The notes beneath the pieces are model-generated. The model did not search any database. It worked only from the letters and a program-made list of their open reading frames with translations, and was not told the origin of the DNA. From an uncultured Collinsella sp. (lineage in GTDB: Bacteria; Actinomycetota; Coriobacteriia; Coriobacteriales; Coriobacteriaceae), in assembly GCA_902496945.1 (NCBI GenBank), contig CABVDE010000046.1:1-15365 (forward strand): a DNA stretch of 15,365 bases, written 5' to 3'. The position numbers and the translations under genes were made by a program. Positions 13,909 through 15,365 of this stretch are shown here, piece by piece. Within the stretch, counting starts at the first letter, position 1. Each line of letters begins with the position of its first letter.

Positions 13909-15036
13909 CTAGGCGAAGACGATGAGATTATCTCGATGAATCGCCGGCTTCTCCGCTAGGTCCGCGAGCAGGCGGTTGCTGGCAATCTGGTCCTGGCGGC
14001 GTCCGGCTGCGAGCTCAAGCACGTCCGAATCGGCCTCGGCGATACCGCGGGCGACGACCATGCCGCTCGGGTCGCATACATCGAGCACATCGCCCTCGGC
14101 AAACTCACCATCGACCTGGCGAATGCCCACTGCGAGCAAGGACGAACCACGGCTGACCAGCGCCTTTGCGGCACCGTCGTCAACCGTTACCGAGCCATGA
14201 GCCTTGTCACCCAGCGCGATCCACAGCTTGCGGGGTGCGATGTCCAAGCGCTCCGCCGGCGGATCGAACAGCGTGCCCACGCTCTCGCCACGGGCGAGGC
14301 GCACCAGAGCATCGGGTTCCTCGCCCGAGCAAATCACGCTCTGAATGCCGGCCGTCATGAGGATGCGGCTCGCGCGGATCTTGGTAATCATGCCGCCCGT
14401 GCCCACAGACGTCGACGAATCGCCCGCCGAGGCAATGATCTTGGCATCGATCTTATGCACGACCGGGACAAACTCGGCCGTGGGGTCCTCGTGCGGATTG
14501 GCGGTGTAGAGGCCATCGATGTCAGACAGCGTCACGCACAGGTCGGCAGAAACCAGACAGCTTACGAGCGCCGCGAGCGTATCGTTGTCGCCGAACTTAA
14601 TCTCGTCGACGGTAACGGTGTCGTTCTCATTGACGACCGGCACCACGCCGAGCTCGACCAGGCGCAGCAGGGCATCGCGCGCGTGCAGGTAGGACGTGCG
14701 GCGAGCCGTGTCATGGCGCGTGAGCAGCACGAGCGAGGTGAGCAGGTCGCGCGCATGGAACTCCTCGTCGTAGGCCGATGAGATGATGCACTGGCCGGCC
14801 GAGGCGCAGGCCTGCAAGCTCGGCAGATCGCCGACCGGCTTGCGGTCGAAGCCCAGCACGGGATAACCGCACGCAATGGCACCGGAACTCACTACGACCA
14901 AGCGCCAGCCGAGCTCGCGCAGGGCCGCAGCCTGATCGGCAAGCCCGCCGATAAAGGCGCGGTTGACCTTGCCATCGGCACCCACCACCGTGGACGAGCC
15001 GATCTTTACCACCATCGTTTTATAAGAAGTCGTCAT
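13909..15036 (-). CDS. proB: Glutamate 5-kinase with PUA domain
   Basis: The first enzyme of proline synthesis: it phosphorylates glutamate with ATP and is usually feedback-inhibited by proline. The protein has 375 aa, close to the family norm. The amino-acid-kinase domain shows VVKIGSS (9-15), VVSSGAI (48-54), NENDTV (136-141), FGDNDTLAA (148-156), SDIDGLYTANP (171-181) and GTGGMITKIRA (212-222). A C-terminal PUA domain covers about 277-355. The ATG at 15036 lacks a recognisable ribosome-binding site, as does the alternative Met8, so translation may be weak. It lies 103 bases after the nicotinate phosphoribosyltransferase gene on the same strand, across a hairpin. The S33 peptidase gene separates it from proA. 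Confidence 0.96.
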   Translation of the reverse strand: MTTSYKTMVVKIGSSTVVGADGKVNRAFIGGLADQAAALRELGWRLVVVSSGAIACGYPVLGFDRKPVGDLPSLQACASAGQCIISSAYDEEFHARDLLTSLVLLTRHDTARRTSYLHARDALLRLVELGVVPVVNENDTVTVDEIKFGDNDTLAALVSCLVSADLCVTLSDIDGLYTANPHEDPTAEFVPVVHKIDAKIIASAGDSSTSVGTGGMITKIRASRILMTAGIQSVICSGEEPDALVRLARGESVGTLFDPPAERLDIAPRKLWIALGDKAHGSVTVDDGAAKALVSRGSSLLAVGIRQVDGEFAEGDVLDVCDPSGMVVARGIAEADSDVLELAAGRRQDQIASNRLLADLAEKPAIHRDNLIVFA

Positions 15037-15105
15037 ACGTCAACCCAATCGAATGTCGAGCGAGCGGGCGAGCCTGGGAAGCCGGGGCACCTGGTGCGGG
15101 ACGGA

Positions 15106-15147
15106 CGAAAATGATCCGTTTTCCTCCGTCGCATGCGGATCATTTTG
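15106..15147 (-). terminator. Hairpin at the end of the nicotinate phosphoribosyltransferase gene
   Basis: An 11-bp perfect inverted repeat, AAAATGATCCG (15108-15118) and CGGATCATTTT (15136-15146), has a 17-nt loop. The stop codon of the minus-strand gene (15142-15140) is within it. T residues on the minus strand are part of the stem (TTTTCG), so termination may be incomplete and some transcripts could continue into proB. Confidence 0.55.
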
Positions 15148-15365
15148 CCCAGGGGAAGGCGGAAGCCGCAGCCATGTTCTTGCGCACGAGCTCGTCGCGC
15201 ACCTGGGCCAGGCCCTGCTCCATGCCCACCACATAGGTCTGCGGGTACAGGAAGCGCTTGAAAGCCGCGTCCAGATGATCGAGCGCCCAGGCGCAGCGGT
15301 CGCGCGCGTCCTCGATGCTCTCACGCGGAGCCACCGCACTGCCATTGCGCACGATCGGCACCAGC
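15140..15365 (-). CDS. pncB: Nicotinate phosphoribosyltransferase, C-terminal end (gene continues beyond window)
   Basis: The frame runs out of the window at its 5' side; about 74 C-terminal residues are visible. They read as the tail of the bacterial nicotinate phosphoribosyltransferase family: LVPIVRNG, then IEDARDRCAWALDHLD, then RFLYPQTYVVGMEQGLAQVRDELV, matching the family pattern of a short strand, a helix, and a P-x-x-Y-x-V motif followed by the last helix. The enzyme makes nicotinate mononucleotide from nicotinate and PRPP in NAD salvage. The catalytic core is outside the window, so the assignment rests on the tail only. The gene ends in a hairpin and lies upstream of proB on the same strand. 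Confidence 0.72.
   Translation of the reverse strand, partial: LVPIVRNGSAVAPRESIEDARDRCAWALDHLDAAFKRFLYPQTYVVGMEQGLAQVRDELVRKNMAAASAFPWAK

Overview
The window is a GC-rich bacterial chromosome segment that I read as Actinobacteria, class Coriobacteriia, most likely Collinsella or a close relative. The main reasons are a Rho factor with a very long Ala/Glu/Lys/Arg-rich N-terminal extension, a small CarD-family protein, Coriobacteriia-like proteins throughout, and intergenic repeats built on GGGAC. The genus is an inference from style, not from a database match. There is no prophage, CRISPR array or intact transposase gene. Most of the content is housekeeping; the unusual material lies in the intergenic repeats, the Rho extension, one unrecognised membrane-anchored protein and a broken sugar kinase.

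Layout, left to right. Bases 1-208: a tRNA-Lys(CTT) cut by the window edge and a complete tRNA-His(GTG), both on the minus strand behind one clear promoter. Bases 318-1567: a plus-strand class I aminotransferase with its own terminator. Bases 1641-2132: the first ~120 codons of a ROK-family fructokinase, then a terminator shared with the opposite strand. Bases 2118-4140 (minus): a probable two-gene operon of an unknown 466-aa protein with two N-terminal membrane segments, followed by a VanZ-family membrane protein. Bases 4218-7023 (minus): rho with terminator, promoter and a structured leader. Bases 7024-7300: no gene, but a tandem GGGAC repeat and a 150-bp element bounded by 27-bp inverted repeats. 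Bases 7301-9234 (minus): argS. Bases 9235-9576: an AT-rich divergent region carrying several TGCATA half-sites. Bases 9577-10764 (plus): a CarD-family regulator and an HD-domain protein. The HD gene is bracketed by two nearly identical hairpin terminators in inverted orientation. Bases 10837-15036: proA (minus), an S33 peptidase (plus) and proB (minus), so the two first proline-synthesis genes are split by an opposite-strand proline-peptidase-like gene. Bases 15140-15365: the 3' end of a nicotinate phosphoribosyltransferase gene (minus).

How they fit together. ProB and ProA convert glutamate to glutamate-5-semialdehyde, and the S33 enzyme between them may release N-terminal proline from peptides, so this stretch plausibly concerns proline supply. 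Rho, ArgS, the tRNAs and the CarD-like protein are information-processing genes.

The least explained features are: (i) two copies of a bipartite GGGACGTTC-N18-GGGACACTC element, 6.6 kb apart, whose central 8-bp palindrome keeps its position while its sequence changes completely; (ii) the inverted pair of GGGGACAGGCACC-loop hairpins around the HD gene; (iii) the 150-bp inverted-repeat element between rho and argS; (iv) the TGCATA site cluster between argS and the CarD-like gene.
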